Positions 8,763 through 17,810 of a stretch of DNA of 42,099 nucleotides are shown here, in pieces. Source of the stretch: an uncultured Chitinophagales bacterium (GTDB lineage Bacteria; Bacteroidota; Bacteroidia; Chitinophagales; JAHDHT01); NCBI GenBank assembly GCA_938023075.1, contig CALHDG010000197.1:1-42099 (forward strand), given 5' to 3'. Made by a program: the position numbers and the translations under genes. A model generated the notes under the pieces. It was not told the origin of the DNA. It worked only from the letters and a program-made list of their open reading frames with translations, and did no database searches. The first letter of the stretch is position 1. Each line of letters opens with the position of its first letter.

Positions 8763-9004
8763 CAAGTTTATCAATGTGGTTGATACTTTCTTGTTTTGGA
8801 TTGTCACTGTTTTTTTCTTTTTACGAAGCACCGAAGTTTTTAAACTAGCCCCGATTGCAGCGGTTATGCCATTTTGAGCAGCTTTTGTAGCGTTGGCAAA
8901 TGGCATTTGAGTGGAAAGCGGGACGGGTGTTATTATAAAGCCAAATAGTTTCGCTTCAAAAAAATATTAAAAAGTGTCAACTACTTTTTTGTTTAGATAA
9001 ACTT
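8763..9004 (+). mobile_element. MITE-like repeat carrying a structured-RNA core, copy 1
   Basis: About 240 bp bracketed by imperfect terminal inverted repeats: left ACAAGTTTATC...GGTTGATACTTT (8763-8790) and right AAAGTGTCAACTACTTTTTT...GATAAACTT (8971-9004). Between them are a conserved 5' segment (ACGAAGCACCGAAGTTTTTA), the RNA-like core and a 3' GTTTCGCTTCAAAA motif. The same order is seen at 10464-10928 and, cut by the window end, at 41939-42099. No protein is encoded, so any movement would need an enzyme supplied from elsewhere. Confidence 0.7.
8846..8924 (+). ncRNA. Flavo-1-like structured RNA, copy 1
   Basis: The core starts TAGCCCCGATTGCAGCGG and ends GAGTGGAAAGCGGGAC. It resembles the Flavo-1 RNA motif of Bacteroidota as remembered. 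A perfect 9-bp stem pairs 8866-8874 (ATGCCATTT) with 8898-8906 (AAATGGCAT). Two of its base pairs differ from the other copies by compensatory changes. Function unknown. Confidence 0.6.
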
Positions 9005-9082
9005 TTCGATTTTTTTCTTGTAATAACAATTTTAAGTCGTTTTCCTACCAAGCCACTTACTGGAAAGTAGGTGGTTGTTGAG

Positions 9083-10348
9083 TTACATGTATTTAATTAT
9101 CTCGTCGCCAAACTCGGTAGTGGACAGCTCTTTGGCTCCATCCATTTCGCGAGCGAAATCGAAGGTTACGTTTTTATTTTTGATGGCTCCGCCAATACCT
9201 TTGTAAATGATTTGCGCAACTTCTCCCCATTTCATATATTCAAACATTAAACAACCTGACAAGATAACAGAACTTGGGTTGACCATATTCATACCAGCAT
9301 ACTTAGGCGCAGTGCCGTGCGTAGCTTCAAAAATAGCTCTGCCAGTCTCGTAGTTGATATTGGCACCCGGTGCTATACCTATACCGCCTACCATTGCAGC
9401 CAAAGCATCCGAAATATAATCGCCATTTAAATTTAAGGTGGCAATTACATCATAATCTTCTGGACGAAGCTGTATTTGTTGTAAAAAATTATCGGCAATT
9501 ACATCCTTTACAATAATGGCACCGTTGTCAATGGCTTTTTGCTGAGCTTCATTAGCAGCATCTGCCCCATTTTCTGCTTTCAATTTATCCCATTGTGCCC
9601 AAGTAAAAACTTTATCGCCAAATTCTTTTTCGGCTAATTCGTATCCCCATTTTTTAAAAGCCCCTTCGGTAAATTTCATTATGTTACCTTTATGTACAAT
9701 GGCAACATTTTTACATTGTCTGTCTAAAGCATATTGAATGGCCGCTCTAACCAAACGCTCCGTTCCATCTACGGATACTGGTTTAATTCCTATAGAGGAA
9801 GTTTCTGGAAAACGAATTTTATCTACGCCAAATTCATCTTTTAAAATTTCAATTAATCGTTTTGCTTCGTCGGTGCCTTGCATATATTCTATACCTACAT
9901 AAATATCTTCGGTGTTTTCTCTAAAGATCACCATATCAACTTTTTCCGGATGTTTTGAAGGTGAAGGTGTACCTTCAAAATACTGAACGGGTCGCACGCA
10001 GGCATATAAATCTAATTTTTGGCGTAGCGCCACATTTAAGGAACGAATACCGCCGCCCACCGGTGTAGTTAGCGGACCTTTAATGGCAATTAAATATTCT
10101 TCAACGGCTTTCAACGTTTCGTTGGGCAGCCACTGCCCGGTTTGGTTAAAAGCTTTTTCCCCTGCCAGTACTTCTTTCCAAACTATTTTACGCGCTTTGC
10201 CATAAACTTTTTCAACGGCAGTATCAAACACTTTTTGTGCTGTGGGCCAAATATCAATGCCAATACCATCTCCTTCAATATAAGGTATAATGGGGTTGTT
10301 GGGCACTTGTAGTATTTGATTATCGATGGTAACCTTTTCTCCGTTCAT
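9083..10348 (-). CDS. icd: NADP-dependent isocitrate dehydrogenase
   Basis: TCA-cycle enzyme (EC 1.1.1.42) converting isocitrate to 2-oxoglutarate, cytosolic homodimer. The 421 residues are collinear with the E. coli enzyme. Substrate residues are present: Ser103 and Asn105 ([13 protein letters not shown]), Arg109, Arg119, Arg143, Tyr150, Lys220 ([12 protein letters not shown]), and metal ligands Asp286, Asp310, Asp314 (NLNGDYISD). Lys349-Tyr350 in HGTAPKYAG are the residues that favour NADP over NAD. The ATG at 10348 gives the normal N-terminus. It stands alone between two copies of the repeated RNA element; copy 2 lies upstream, about 115 bp before the start at its nearer end, and reads in the opposite direction. 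Confidence 0.97.
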   Translation of the reverse strand: MNGEKVTIDNQILQVPNNPIIPYIEGDGIGIDIWPTAQKVFDTAVEKVYGKARKIVWKEVLAGEKAFNQTGQWLPNETLKAVEEYLIAIKGPLTTPVGGGIRSLNVALRQKLDLYACVRPVQYFEGTPSPSKHPEKVDMVIFRENTEDIYVGIEYMQGTDEAKRLIEILKDEFGVDKIRFPETSSIGIKPVSVDGTERLVRAAIQYALDRQCKNVAIVHKGNIMKFTEGAFKKWGYELAEKEFGDKVFTWAQWDKLKAENGADAANEAQQKAIDNGAIIVKDVIADNFLQQIQLRPEDYDVIATLNLNGDYISDALAAMVGGIGIAPGANINYETGRAIFEATHGTAPKYAGMNMVNPSSVILSGCLMFEYMKWGEVAQIIYKGIGGAIKNKNVTFDFAREMDGAKELSTTEFGDEIIKYM

Positions 10349-10546
10349 TCTATAAGTTGTAGTAAAAAAATTGAGGGCGCAAAGGTACGGTTAAAATATT
10401 ATTTTAGTGGGAAAATTATTGGTTTATACGAGGTGTTAAGATGAAAAAAACATTTAAATATAGACAAGTTTATTAAAATAGTTGATACTTTCTTATATTG
10501 GAGTGTACCCGTTTTTTCTTTCTACGAAGAACCGATGATTTTAAAC

Positions 10547-10844
10547 TAGCCCCGATTTCCAAGCCTACAGCACTAAAGTGCATTGGGTTGTTTAACAGCT
10601 AAGTGTTGTTTTTCGAATGGAAAAATTCGTCATTCAAAATTCGGTGTTCGATATTCGAAATTTTTGGTTGACCATTTATGAATAACGAATATCGATTAAC
10701 GAATAATGAATGTTGAATTATTTTGAAAGTATAAATAAATAACATTCAATATGCCGAAAGACACTTAGATAGAATTGTAGCGGTTATGCTGCCTGAAGCG
10801 TTGGCATTTGTGTGTTGCCGCAGCATTTGAGCGGAAAGCGGGAC
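10547..10844 (+). ncRNA. Flavo-1-like structured RNA, copy 2, split by an insertion
   Basis: TAGCCCCGATT at 10547-10557 is separated from GTAGCGGTTATGCTGCC at 10777 onward; the core ends GAGCGGAAAGCGGGAC at 10844. The inner stem ATGCTGC (10786-10792) / GCAGCAT (10820-10826) is intact, but the outer closing stem is interrupted, so this copy is probably non-functional as an RNA. Confidence 0.5.
10558..10776. mobile_element. Hairpin-type insertion inside RNA copy 2
   Basis: About 219 bp of sequence absent from the other copies, with ATT on both sides (10555-10557 and 10774-10776) as a possible 3-bp target duplication. It holds a 33-bp imperfect inverted repeat: arms 10625-10657 and 10686-10718, 26 of 33 positions matching, 28-bp centre, rich in ATTCG/CGAAT words. 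No coding capacity. Confidence 0.6.
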
Positions 10845-11058
10845 CACCGTTATTATAATGTTGCAAGGTTTCGCTTCAAAATAATATAGCAAAAGTATCA
10901 ACTACTTTTATTGTTTGGGTAAACTTGTTAAAATATGTATAGAGTACTTGCTAACTGCTTTGGATTACTCATTGATTAATAGCAGCATTTCTTGTTTCAC
11001 TCGAAATGACAGGAGCATCAGTACATTATTATGTTTTGATTTACTGCCGAAACTTAAG

Positions 11059-11841
11059 TTATTTATTAGATTGAGCAACATAGCGCTCAATTGCCATAGT
11101 CATTGAAGGTGTTTCGGGAGCCGGTGCTCGTATGTCGATGCGAAGTTCATAATCTTCCATACATTTTGCGGTGGCGGGTCCGAAAACCGCGAGGCGGGTG
11201 TTGTTTTGCTGAAATTCTGGAAAGTTTTCAAACAACGATTTTAAGTCTAAGGGACTAAAAAAAACGATCATATCGTAAAATATGTTTTCTAAATCTGATA
11301 AATCGCTACTGACTGTTTTGTAAATTACCGCCTCTGTCCAATCGTAGTCATTTTCGGTTAGAAATTCTGGAAAAGCGCGGGTATTCGCATCAGAGCAAGG
11401 CAGTAAAAATTTTTCGTTGGCTTTGTGCTTTTTTAAAATAGTTTGCAAATCTTTATAAGAGCCTTTTCCGTTAAATACCTTTCTTTTTCGGTATTGTACA
11501 TACTTCTGCAAGTATAAACCAATGGCTTGCGAGCGACAAATGTATTTGGTATCTGCCGGCATTTCAATTTTGGCTTCTTCGCAAATTCTAAAAAAATGAA
11601 CAATAGCATTTTTACTGGTAAAAATAATAGCAGAAAAATCATTGAGCCGTATTCTATTCTTTTTTCGAAAATCTCTCCAACTTACGCCTTCTACATGAAT
11701 AAAGTGCCTGAAATCAACTTTAAGTTGATGTTTTTTTGCTAAATCTAAATAAGGAGATTTACCATTTTCAGGAGCAGGCTGCGAAATTAATATTGTTTTT
11801 ACCTTTCTTGTTACAGAAGAATTAGATTTAGTAGACGGCAT
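11059..11841 (-). CDS. hemD: Uroporphyrinogen-III synthase
   Basis: Cyclises hydroxymethylbilane to uroporphyrinogen III (EC 4.2.1.75), a shared step of heme and cobalamin synthesis, in the cytosol. HemD is weakly conserved; support is the two-domain alpha/beta layout with FSAIIFTSKNAIVHFF (about 68-84), LPCSDANTRAFPEFL (about 147-161), VIYKTV (about 172), MIVFFSPLDLKSLF (about 192-205) and LAVFGPATAKCMED (about 218-231), which match Bacteroidota members. Length 260 is usual. The DUF4271 gene lies upstream on the same strand, a pairing common in this phylum, 203 bp away. Confidence 0.88.
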   Translation of the reverse strand: MPSTKSNSSVTRKVKTILISQPAPENGKSPYLDLAKKHQLKVDFRHFIHVEGVSWRDFRKKNRIRLNDFSAIIFTSKNAIVHFFRICEEAKIEMPADTKYICRSQAIGLYLQKYVQYRKRKVFNGKGSYKDLQTILKKHKANEKFLLPCSDANTRAFPEFLTENDYDWTEAVIYKTVSSDLSDLENIFYDMIVFFSPLDLKSLFENFPEFQQNNTRLAVFGPATAKCMEDYELRIDIRAPAPETPSMTMAIERYVAQSNK

Positions 11842-12044
11842 GAAAATGTACCCTTGCTATTTTTATTAATGAGCTAAATAATTGATTAGGAGTAATTCAA
11901 AACTAACTGTTCATTTTTACCAATGAGATTTTACAATCTACTTCTTTAAAAATACTCGACTTAGCACTACTAAGCCTGTGTTTTTGCCATGTATATCGAA
12001 AAATATCTTCACTAAAATTTGAACCTTTCTTTTCTCATGATTCC

Positions 12045-12974
12045 TTATCCCAACATCAGCCAGTTATCCATTATTTTATATAAAACAAGAAACGGACCAA
12101 TTTCGAGGATGCAAAAGTAAAGAAAAAAATAAAACTTGTGAAAAACAATTAACCTTAAGGATGATAAAATACCTTTAAAGTAAGCATACATATGCCCTGC
12201 AACAAAAATAAAAAGGCAAATTAATAACAACAACTTTGCATTAAATGCCCCATTAAAGGTGGCTAACATTAAAAGTGGTATAATAATAATACAGGTTGCT
12301 ACTTCAATTAAAAAGAAATTAAACTGATAAAAGCTTAATGTATTTTTTAATTGAAAAATACTGGATAAAAAGTTGTTGATAAAGAGCTTAAATACGTGAT
12401 AAGCGGCTACAATTAAAAGAATAATTAGAAAGTGCTGAGCAGGGGCTGTGAAAATATAATCGGAGAAATTTTGTGTAATTAAATAAAGTAATGTACTTAT
12501 AGCCAATAAATTGAAAATGAAAAGCAAAGAGAAGGGTTGAATCATTCTGGCACCTAGAGTACGATGAAATTGATGGGCTAAATTGGTATTAAAAACAGAC
12601 CGCTGAATGGCAGATAGATAGTTGGTATATCCAGATTTTACAAAACCAACAATCAATACCATTAGTAAAAATAGATAAAACAGAATAGTATTATTTTCAG
12701 AGTAAAGCGGTTTTACATTTCTAATTTCGTCTATACTAATATTTTCTTTAGCAAGCTGATCAATATTTGAATTTCGTTGCACTTCATTTTCTGTAGGTAT
12801 AGTTAACTTTTTTTCGTAGGGTAAAATTTTATCTAAAGGTTCAACCACTCCGGGATGGACAGAGGATTTCAAATCACTGTCTGATAAATTGCTGCTTTGC
12901 GCAAGTAAGTTTAAAGCACTAATCATTAAAAAAAATGAAAGAAAAAACGATATGTAAGTTGACCTATGTAGCAT
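12045..12974 (-). CDS. DUF4271 membrane protein
   Basis: A 309-residue protein with an N-terminal signal-like segment (about 6-26), a ~70-residue soluble part, then about six membrane segments near 96-115, 148-168, 180-202, 218-238, 248-268 and 276-300. The layout and the SYTNY/AHQFHRTLGARM-like region fit DUF4271, a Bacteroidota-restricted inner-membrane family often next to hemD. Function is not known. Only 2 bp separate it from the preceding BamA-like gene, so the two are probably co-transcribed. Confidence 0.75.
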   Translation of the reverse strand: MLHRSTYISFFLSFFLMISALNLLAQSSNLSDSDLKSSVHPGVVEPLDKILPYEKKLTIPTENEVQRNSNIDQLAKENISIDEIRNVKPLYSENNTILFYLFLLMVLIVGFVKSGYTNYLSAIQRSVFNTNLAHQFHRTLGARMIQPFSLLFIFNLLAISTLLYLITQNFSDYIFTAPAQHFLIILLIVAAYHVFKLFINNFLSSIFQLKNTLSFYQFNFFLIEVATCIIIIPLLMLATFNGAFNAKLLLLICLFIFVAGHMYAYFKGILSSLRLIVFHKFYFFLYFCILEIGPFLVLYKIMDNWLMLG

Positions 12975-12976
12975 CC

Positions 12977-14791
12977 CTAAAAATAATTCAAATATCCAAA
13001 ATGTATTTTACCCGATCTTAAATTGAAGTTGTTATTTAATTGTTTACCAAGTGCATAATTAAGACTGAAAATACCTGCGGAAGTCTCAAAGTTTAATCCT
13101 GCACCTAATCCTATGGGAATATTGTAATAATTTTGAGCGGTTAATTTGGTTATGGCATTTTCGGTATAAGCGAAATCTCCAAAAACAGAAAAGTACGAAT
13201 TTGAGCCAATTAAATATCTAAACTCTAAGGTTAAAATATTATACCAATTAACAAAAATGGATTCTTCATCAAAACCTCTAAGAGTGTTCAAACCTCCAAT
13301 TCTATACAACTCACTCTCTGAAATACTTTTCTCATTTTCAGATGTGTAAAGGTAAGAAGAATTTATGGAAGTTTTTAGTACTAACGCCGAACTTATTTTC
13401 CAATATTTATCAAACTGCAAACCTATTTCATATTTTAAAAATTTTTGATCACCGGTTTCGTACAAAGTACTAAAGTTAAAACCGGGCACAGAATCAATGC
13501 TCAATTGTAGGATACGTAAATTTTGAAGAATAGTTTTGCTACCAATGCTAGTTGTTAAACTAAGTTTTATGCCTTTTGTAGGATTAAATCGATAATCTAA
13601 TTCTTCATAGTTAAGGGCAATGCCATAATTCTGTCTTCTCCAATCAACATTATCGGGTAAACGTTGTTCGTCAATAATTTTTTGTTCATCAATTTCCAAT
13701 AGATTCGATTGATGTGATTTGTAAAATGCTTTGATAAAATTGTTGCCTTTTAAAGGATATAAAATGCCGGCTTCAAAATCTCTGTTTATGTATAAAGTAT
13801 CATTTATATACAAATTAAACTGAAAGTTAGCACCTAATGGCAACAGTGGCAGATAATTTGAAGCGATTTGTGTTTTTAAGGTGCGTGTTTTGTTGGGATA
13901 ATTGTTGTATTCAAGATGAAATTTTTCACCATAACCAAAAACATTGGTGAGGCTAAGCAAACCTTCTCCGGTTATTTGAAAATTGGACCCTCTGCTATTA
14001 TTAGTATTTGGCAAAATGCCCAATAGAAAATCGAAGCGGTTAACTTTTTGATCGTTCATAAACAAAAATAAACGTGCGCGGTTATCAAAAAACTCCACTG
14101 CCGGTGAACGATAGGTTTTTACAAAAGGCAATTCTAAAAGTTTTTTGTTCGACTGTGCTATTTTCTGTTCATTATATATGGAACCTTTTTTTAAATCGAG
14201 GTAATTTTCAATATAGTTTCGATTAATTTTTGCGGTGCCTCTTATTTCAATGCTATCAATAGTGTACTGTTTACCATGGTCATAAAAAACTTTTGCATGT
14301 ATAACAGAATCATTAACAGCAATCTGATTCAATTGAACGGTAGAAAACGGATATCCATTGTTTTCACCGTATTGCAACAATTTTTCACTAAGTTTTTTCC
14401 AATCGTTCCAATCTAATTGCACTTTATCTTTTAGTGGCAACTGAATCGATTTTTTTGTTACCGGATCTAAATTTGAAATATCTAAATGAAAATGTTGAAA
14501 AGCCTGCCCAATATGTAAATAAGCATACAAAGTATCATTGCTTATCTTAAAAGAATCTGCCGAAGCAGCCAAGTAGCCTTCATTTCTTAAAATGCTGATT
14601 AAATTGCTTACTTGGGTTTTCGCTTGCTCTTCACTTTCGGCTTGAATAAGCTTTGGTATTTGCATTTTGGGTAATTCTGTATTAGTCTTTAACAAGATGT
14701 ATATGGAATCTTGATTAGCAAATAGTAAACTATTACCCAAAAGCAATAGGCAAAAACTAATTATTGTAATATGTTTGTACTTTTTAATCAA
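12977..14791 (-). CDS. BamA/TamA-family outer-membrane protein
   Basis: A protein of about 604 residues that probably inserts or exports proteins or lipids at the outer membrane. A TTG start at 14791 is chosen because it yields a clean signal peptide (MIKKYKHITIISFCLLLLG, then NSLLFA); the longer frame to 14869 would run antisense through hemW and add non-signal-like residues. After the signal come POTRA-like modules (YTIDSIEIRGTAKINRNYI...ELPFVKTY) and a C-terminal 16-strand-type barrel. IGGLNTLRGFDEE matches the conserved (V/L)RG(F/Y) loop of Omp85 proteins, and the final strand ends HFGYLNYF with a terminal Phe. It is shorter than BamA (fewer POTRA domains), nearer TamA or the surface-antigen group. 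It forms a unit with the DUF4271 gene. Confidence 0.8.
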   Translation of the reverse strand: MIKKYKHITIISFCLLLLGNSLLFANQDSIYILLKTNTELPKMQIPKLIQAESEEQAKTQVSNLISILRNEGYLAASADSFKISNDTLYAYLHIGQAFQHFHLDISNLDPVTKKSIQLPLKDKVQLDWNDWKKLSEKLLQYGENNGYPFSTVQLNQIAVNDSVIHAKVFYDHGKQYTIDSIEIRGTAKINRNYIENYLDLKKGSIYNEQKIAQSNKKLLELPFVKTYRSPAVEFFDNRARLFLFMNDQKVNRFDFLLGILPNTNNSRGSNFQITGEGLLSLTNVFGYGEKFHLEYNNYPNKTRTLKTQIASNYLPLLPLGANFQFNLYINDTLYINRDFEAGILYPLKGNNFIKAFYKSHQSNLLEIDEQKIIDEQRLPDNVDWRRQNYGIALNYEELDYRFNPTKGIKLSLTTSIGSKTILQNLRILQLSIDSVPGFNFSTLYETGDQKFLKYEIGLQFDKYWKISSALVLKTSINSSYLYTSENEKSISESELYRIGGLNTLRGFDEESIFVNWYNILTLEFRYLIGSNSYFSVFGDFAYTENAITKLTAQNYYNIPIGLGAGLNFETSAGIFSLNYALGKQLNNNFNLRSGKIHFGYLNYF

Positions 14792-14806
14792 ACTAAAACA
14801 ATTTAA

Positions 14807-15943
14807 TTGGCAGGCATTTATATTCACATTCCATTTTGTAAACAAGCATGCCACTATTGTAATTTCCACTTTTCAACTTCTTTAAAACTAAAAAAAAGTT
14901 TTCTAATTGCTTTGTTTAAAGAAATTGAATTGAGAAAAAATTATTTGATGGGCGCCGCGATAGAAACCATCTATCTTGGTGGAGGTACGCCAAGCTTATT
15001 CAGTATTGATGAATTGAAGTTGCTTTTTGAAAAATTATTTGACACTTTTGATTGCTCCTTAATAAAAGAAATTACTGTAGAAGCTAACCCCGATGATTTA
15101 CAGCCCGATTATATCAATCAACTAAAACAATTACCTGTAAACCGCTTAAGTATTGGCATTCAATCGTTTAATGATTTAGATTTACAATGGATGAACCGAA
15201 GCCATAACGCAAACGAGGCATTAACTTGCATTCAAAATTGCCAATCTGCCGGTTTTACAAATCTAAATATCGATTTAATTTATGGTTTACCTAACACCAT
15301 ATCCGATAGTTTCAAACAAAATTTACAAACTTTTATTGATTTAGCAATACCCCATCTTTCGGCATATTGCTTAATGGTAGAGCCAAAAACAGCATTAGCT
15401 CATCAAATTAAAAACAAGACTAGTCCGCCAATGAGCGAAGCTGAAGCAGGTGAAGAAATGTTGCATCTTATCAATTTTTTGAATAAGCATCATTTTGAAC
15501 AATATGAAATTTCTAATTTTGCTAAAGAAAAGCAATATGCATTACACAACACCAATTATTGGAAACAAGTACCATATATTGGTTTAGGTCCGTCGGCTCA
15601 TTCGTTTAATGGATTAAGTCGTCAATGGAATATTGCCAATAATGCATCTTACATAAAAGCTTTAAAAGAAAATAGTAATTTTTATACAGAAGAAATATTA
15701 ACTCGTGAAAATCGCTTTAACGAATATTTGATGACTGCTTTAAGAACAAAATGGGGTGTTGACTTAGAATACATTGAAGAACACTTTGATGGAACTTACA
15801 TTACGCATTTGTTAAACTTATTACAAAAAAGCCACTATATCAATGGCTTACATTACACAATTGAGCAAAACCGTATCGTTTTGTTAAACAAAGGAAAGCT
15901 ACTAGCAGATGGATTTGCCTCTAATTTATTTTTGGTCAGCTAA
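14807..15943 (+). CDS. hemW: Radical SAM heme chaperone HemW
   Basis: Member of the HemN-like radical SAM group, now understood as a heme chaperone rather than a coproporphyrinogen oxidase. The 4Fe-4S motif is CKQACHYC (11-18) right after GIYIHIPF. IYLGGGTPSLF, VEANPDDL, RLSIGIQSFND, INIDLIYGLP-like (NLNIDLIYGLPN) and YEISNFAKEKQYALHNTNYW are family signatures; the C-terminal HemN domain is complete (378 residues). The TTG at 14807 must be the start because the next ATG lies beyond the cluster motif. The start is only 15 bp from the probable TTG start of the divergent BamA-like gene, so regulatory regions overlap coding sequence. Confidence 0.93.
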   Translation: MAGIYIHIPFCKQACHYCNFHFSTSLKLKKSFLIALFKEIELRKNYLMGAAIETIYLGGGTPSLFSIDELKLLFEKLFDTFDCSLIKEITVEANPDDLQPDYINQLKQLPVNRLSIGIQSFNDLDLQWMNRSHNANEALTCIQNCQSAGFTNLNIDLIYGLPNTISDSFKQNLQTFIDLAIPHLSAYCLMVEPKTALAHQIKNKTSPPMSEAEAGEEMLHLINFLNKHHFEQYEISNFAKEKQYALHNTNYWKQVPYIGLGPSAHSFNGLSRQWNIANNASYIKALKENSNFYTEEILTRENRFNEYLMTALRTKWGVDLEYIEEHFDGTYITHLLNLLQKSHYINGLHYTIEQNRIVLLNKGKLLADGFASNLFLVS

Positions 15944-16089
15944 ATTTCCATCATATAACATTTTGCTTTAATTATTATGATAAGCCGTAAATTAATTGTA
16001 AAATAGCTATAATTTAAGCTAAAAGCCCTATCTATTTTAACTTTTTATCGTCTAAATATTTGAAAGCTACTTTATGTGTTAATTGAATA

Positions 16090-17799
16090 ATGGGAAGTAT
16101 GACAACCAGTTTTAAAGAATTACATAAGTTGGTAACCGAATTGTCGCCGGAAGAAATTCAGTTTATCCGTACCAAACTGAGCAAAAACGAGTTAGAAAAA
16201 GTTGATTTACTAAACGGCAATAAAACGATGCACGAGTTAAATACCCTGCAACGCTCTGAAAACAAAATTTCGGACAATGAGGTAGAAGATTTAACCGGCT
16301 TTCTGAAATCAATTGTTCAAAAAGAAAATAAACTCTCTAGCAAATCTAAAGATATAAAATTACAAATTACTAAAGATGCTTTTGACATCAATAAGATGAT
16401 TATTGGTCCTGAGGTGGAAGTTGAAGGCAAATTGAGTACCCCTGATGCGTTAAATGTAAACCCGAATTTTAGTGAAACCGACTCCTTGGGGTTCATTTAT
16501 AAAACCATTATTAATTATTTGGAAGAGTATCGTACTTCTTATGATACTAAAATTTTGCAATGGTTAAACGAAATGGAAGGCTTGTACAACAAACGCCTAT
16601 ATAAAGCTAGTTTATATTATTTAGAAAATTCTTATAAATTAGCATCTTTATATGAGGATTTTGAAAATTTAGATAAAATTCTGAAATGGAAAAAACGCTT
16701 TGTTTCCTTAGGGGTATCCAAAGATGTGAAAAAAGCTGCTATTGACGAAGAATTGTTAAGTATTAGAATAAAAGCGGCAAATTATTGGCAATACAAAATT
16801 TTAAATCAAAAGGTAATTAATGGAAAAACTAAGGTATACGCTACCGAAGATGATAAAATAAAAACCTTAGAAGATTTAACAAAAGACCCCCTGCTACAAT
16901 CGGAAGAACAAGCCTTAAGTACTACCGCAAAAATGCATTTTCATGAAATTGCTGCTTTAATCAGTATGGAATTTACCGATTTTAAAGCCGTAAAAGAGCA
17001 TTGGAAAGCGATGATTGGGCTGTTTGAAAAAAATGCACAATTTATTCATAAAAAAGTACAGCCCTACATATATATTATACACAACTATCTTAATCTTTGC
17101 TTATTACTTAATCAGTTTAAAGAAATGGAACGTGGAATTGAAGTGTTAGATGAGTTGCCAAAACGCTTTCCGCATATTATTAATAGAATGTTGTTTGAAG
17201 ACATTAAATTAAAAGTATACTCTCATAAGTTTAATTTATTTGCGAAACAAGATTCGTTTTATAAGTGCTTTAAAATGACCCCTGAAGTAGATTACTTTTT
17301 AAGCCGAAGTAAAACACCACTAAATCCGTTGGTGAAATCGGTTTTATATTTTGATTTAGCACGAATACTTCATTTGTACGATAAATATGATAAAGCCATA
17401 CAAAAGTTAGATCAAATTATTGCTATAGAAGAAGGTGTGCATATTAATTTCAAGTTGATATCGTATAGCCTGAAATTAATTTGTTTAATTGATTTAAATT
17501 CCCAATATCGCTTAGAGCGCGATTTAGAGGAGGTGAAAGATTTTTTTAAAGAAAACAAGATAAAATCGAAAGTGCATCAAATGATCTTACATTTAGCATT
17601 AGAAGTTTTAGCCTCTGAAAACGAAAATAATACTCAGAAAATATTTAAAAAATACCATCAATCTGCTAAAAAATTTGTTGCACCTAAAGATAAACACATC
17701 AAGTTTAATCAATTTGACTTAGTTACTTGGCTTTTTAGCAAAGTAGAAGGTAAACGATTTTTAACCTTAGTGAAAGAAAACGCAAAAATTAAACTTTGA
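16090..17799 (+). CDS. Hypothetical helical-repeat protein
   Basis: A 569-residue protein without signal peptide or membrane segments. The first ~55 residues (FKELHKLVTELSPEEIQFIR) are helical and resemble openings of large Bacteroidota helical proteins; residues from ~135 on are almost wholly alpha-helical with TPR-like spacing (for example YDKAIQKLDQIIAIEEGVHI). It is Lys/Glu-rich. The start may be ATG 16090 or ATG 16099. It converges on the OstA-like gene with only 11 bp between stops. No function is proposed beyond a scaffold-like fold. Confidence 0.75.
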   Translation: MGSMTTSFKELHKLVTELSPEEIQFIRTKLSKNELEKVDLLNGNKTMHELNTLQRSENKISDNEVEDLTGFLKSIVQKENKLSSKSKDIKLQITKDAFDINKMIIGPEVEVEGKLSTPDALNVNPNFSETDSLGFIYKTIINYLEEYRTSYDTKILQWLNEMEGLYNKRLYKASLYYLENSYKLASLYEDFENLDKILKWKKRFVSLGVSKDVKKAAIDEELLSIRIKAANYWQYKILNQKVINGKTKVYATEDDKIKTLEDLTKDPLLQSEEQALSTTAKMHFHEIAALISMEFTDFKAVKEHWKAMIGLFEKNAQFIHKKVQPYIYIIHNYLNLCLLLNQFKEMERGIEVLDELPKRFPHIINRMLFEDIKLKVYSHKFNLFAKQDSFYKCFKMTPEVDYFLSRSKTPLNPLVKSVLYFDLARILHLYDKYDKAIQKLDQIIAIEEGVHINFKLISYSLKLICLIDLNSQYRLERDLEEVKDFFKENKIKSKVHQMILHLALEVLASENENNTQKIFKKYHQSAKKFVAPKDKHIKFNQFDLVTWLFSKVEGKRFLTLVKENAKIKL

Positions 17800-17810
17800 A
17801 GTTTTGTCTT

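Larger units (their letters stand above)
10464..10928 (+). mobile_element. MITE-like repeat carrying a structured-RNA core, copy 2 (interrupted)
   Basis: Terminal inverted repeats are left ACAAGTTTATTAAAATAGTT...GATACTTT (10464-10491) and right AAAGTATCAACTACTTTTAT...AAACTTGT (10892-10928). Inside are the same conserved 5' segment, the RNA core and GTTTCGCTTCAAAA. The core is split by about 219 bp of foreign sequence after CCCCGATT. Without that insert the element would be about 245 bp, like copy 1. Confidence 0.7.

Noticed and set aside
8670-8906. Minus-strand open frame of 78 codons
   Set aside because: It lies inside the MITE-like element and RNA core; its residues are only the complement of repeat sequence.
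10915-11106. Plus-strand open frame of 63 codons before hemD's end
   Set aside because: It starts in the terminal repeat of the MITE-like element and runs antisense into hemD.
14792-14869. Longer N-terminus for the BamA-like protein from ATG at 14869
   Set aside because: It would place 26 unlikely residues before a good signal peptide and overlap hemW antisense; the TTG at 14791 fits better.
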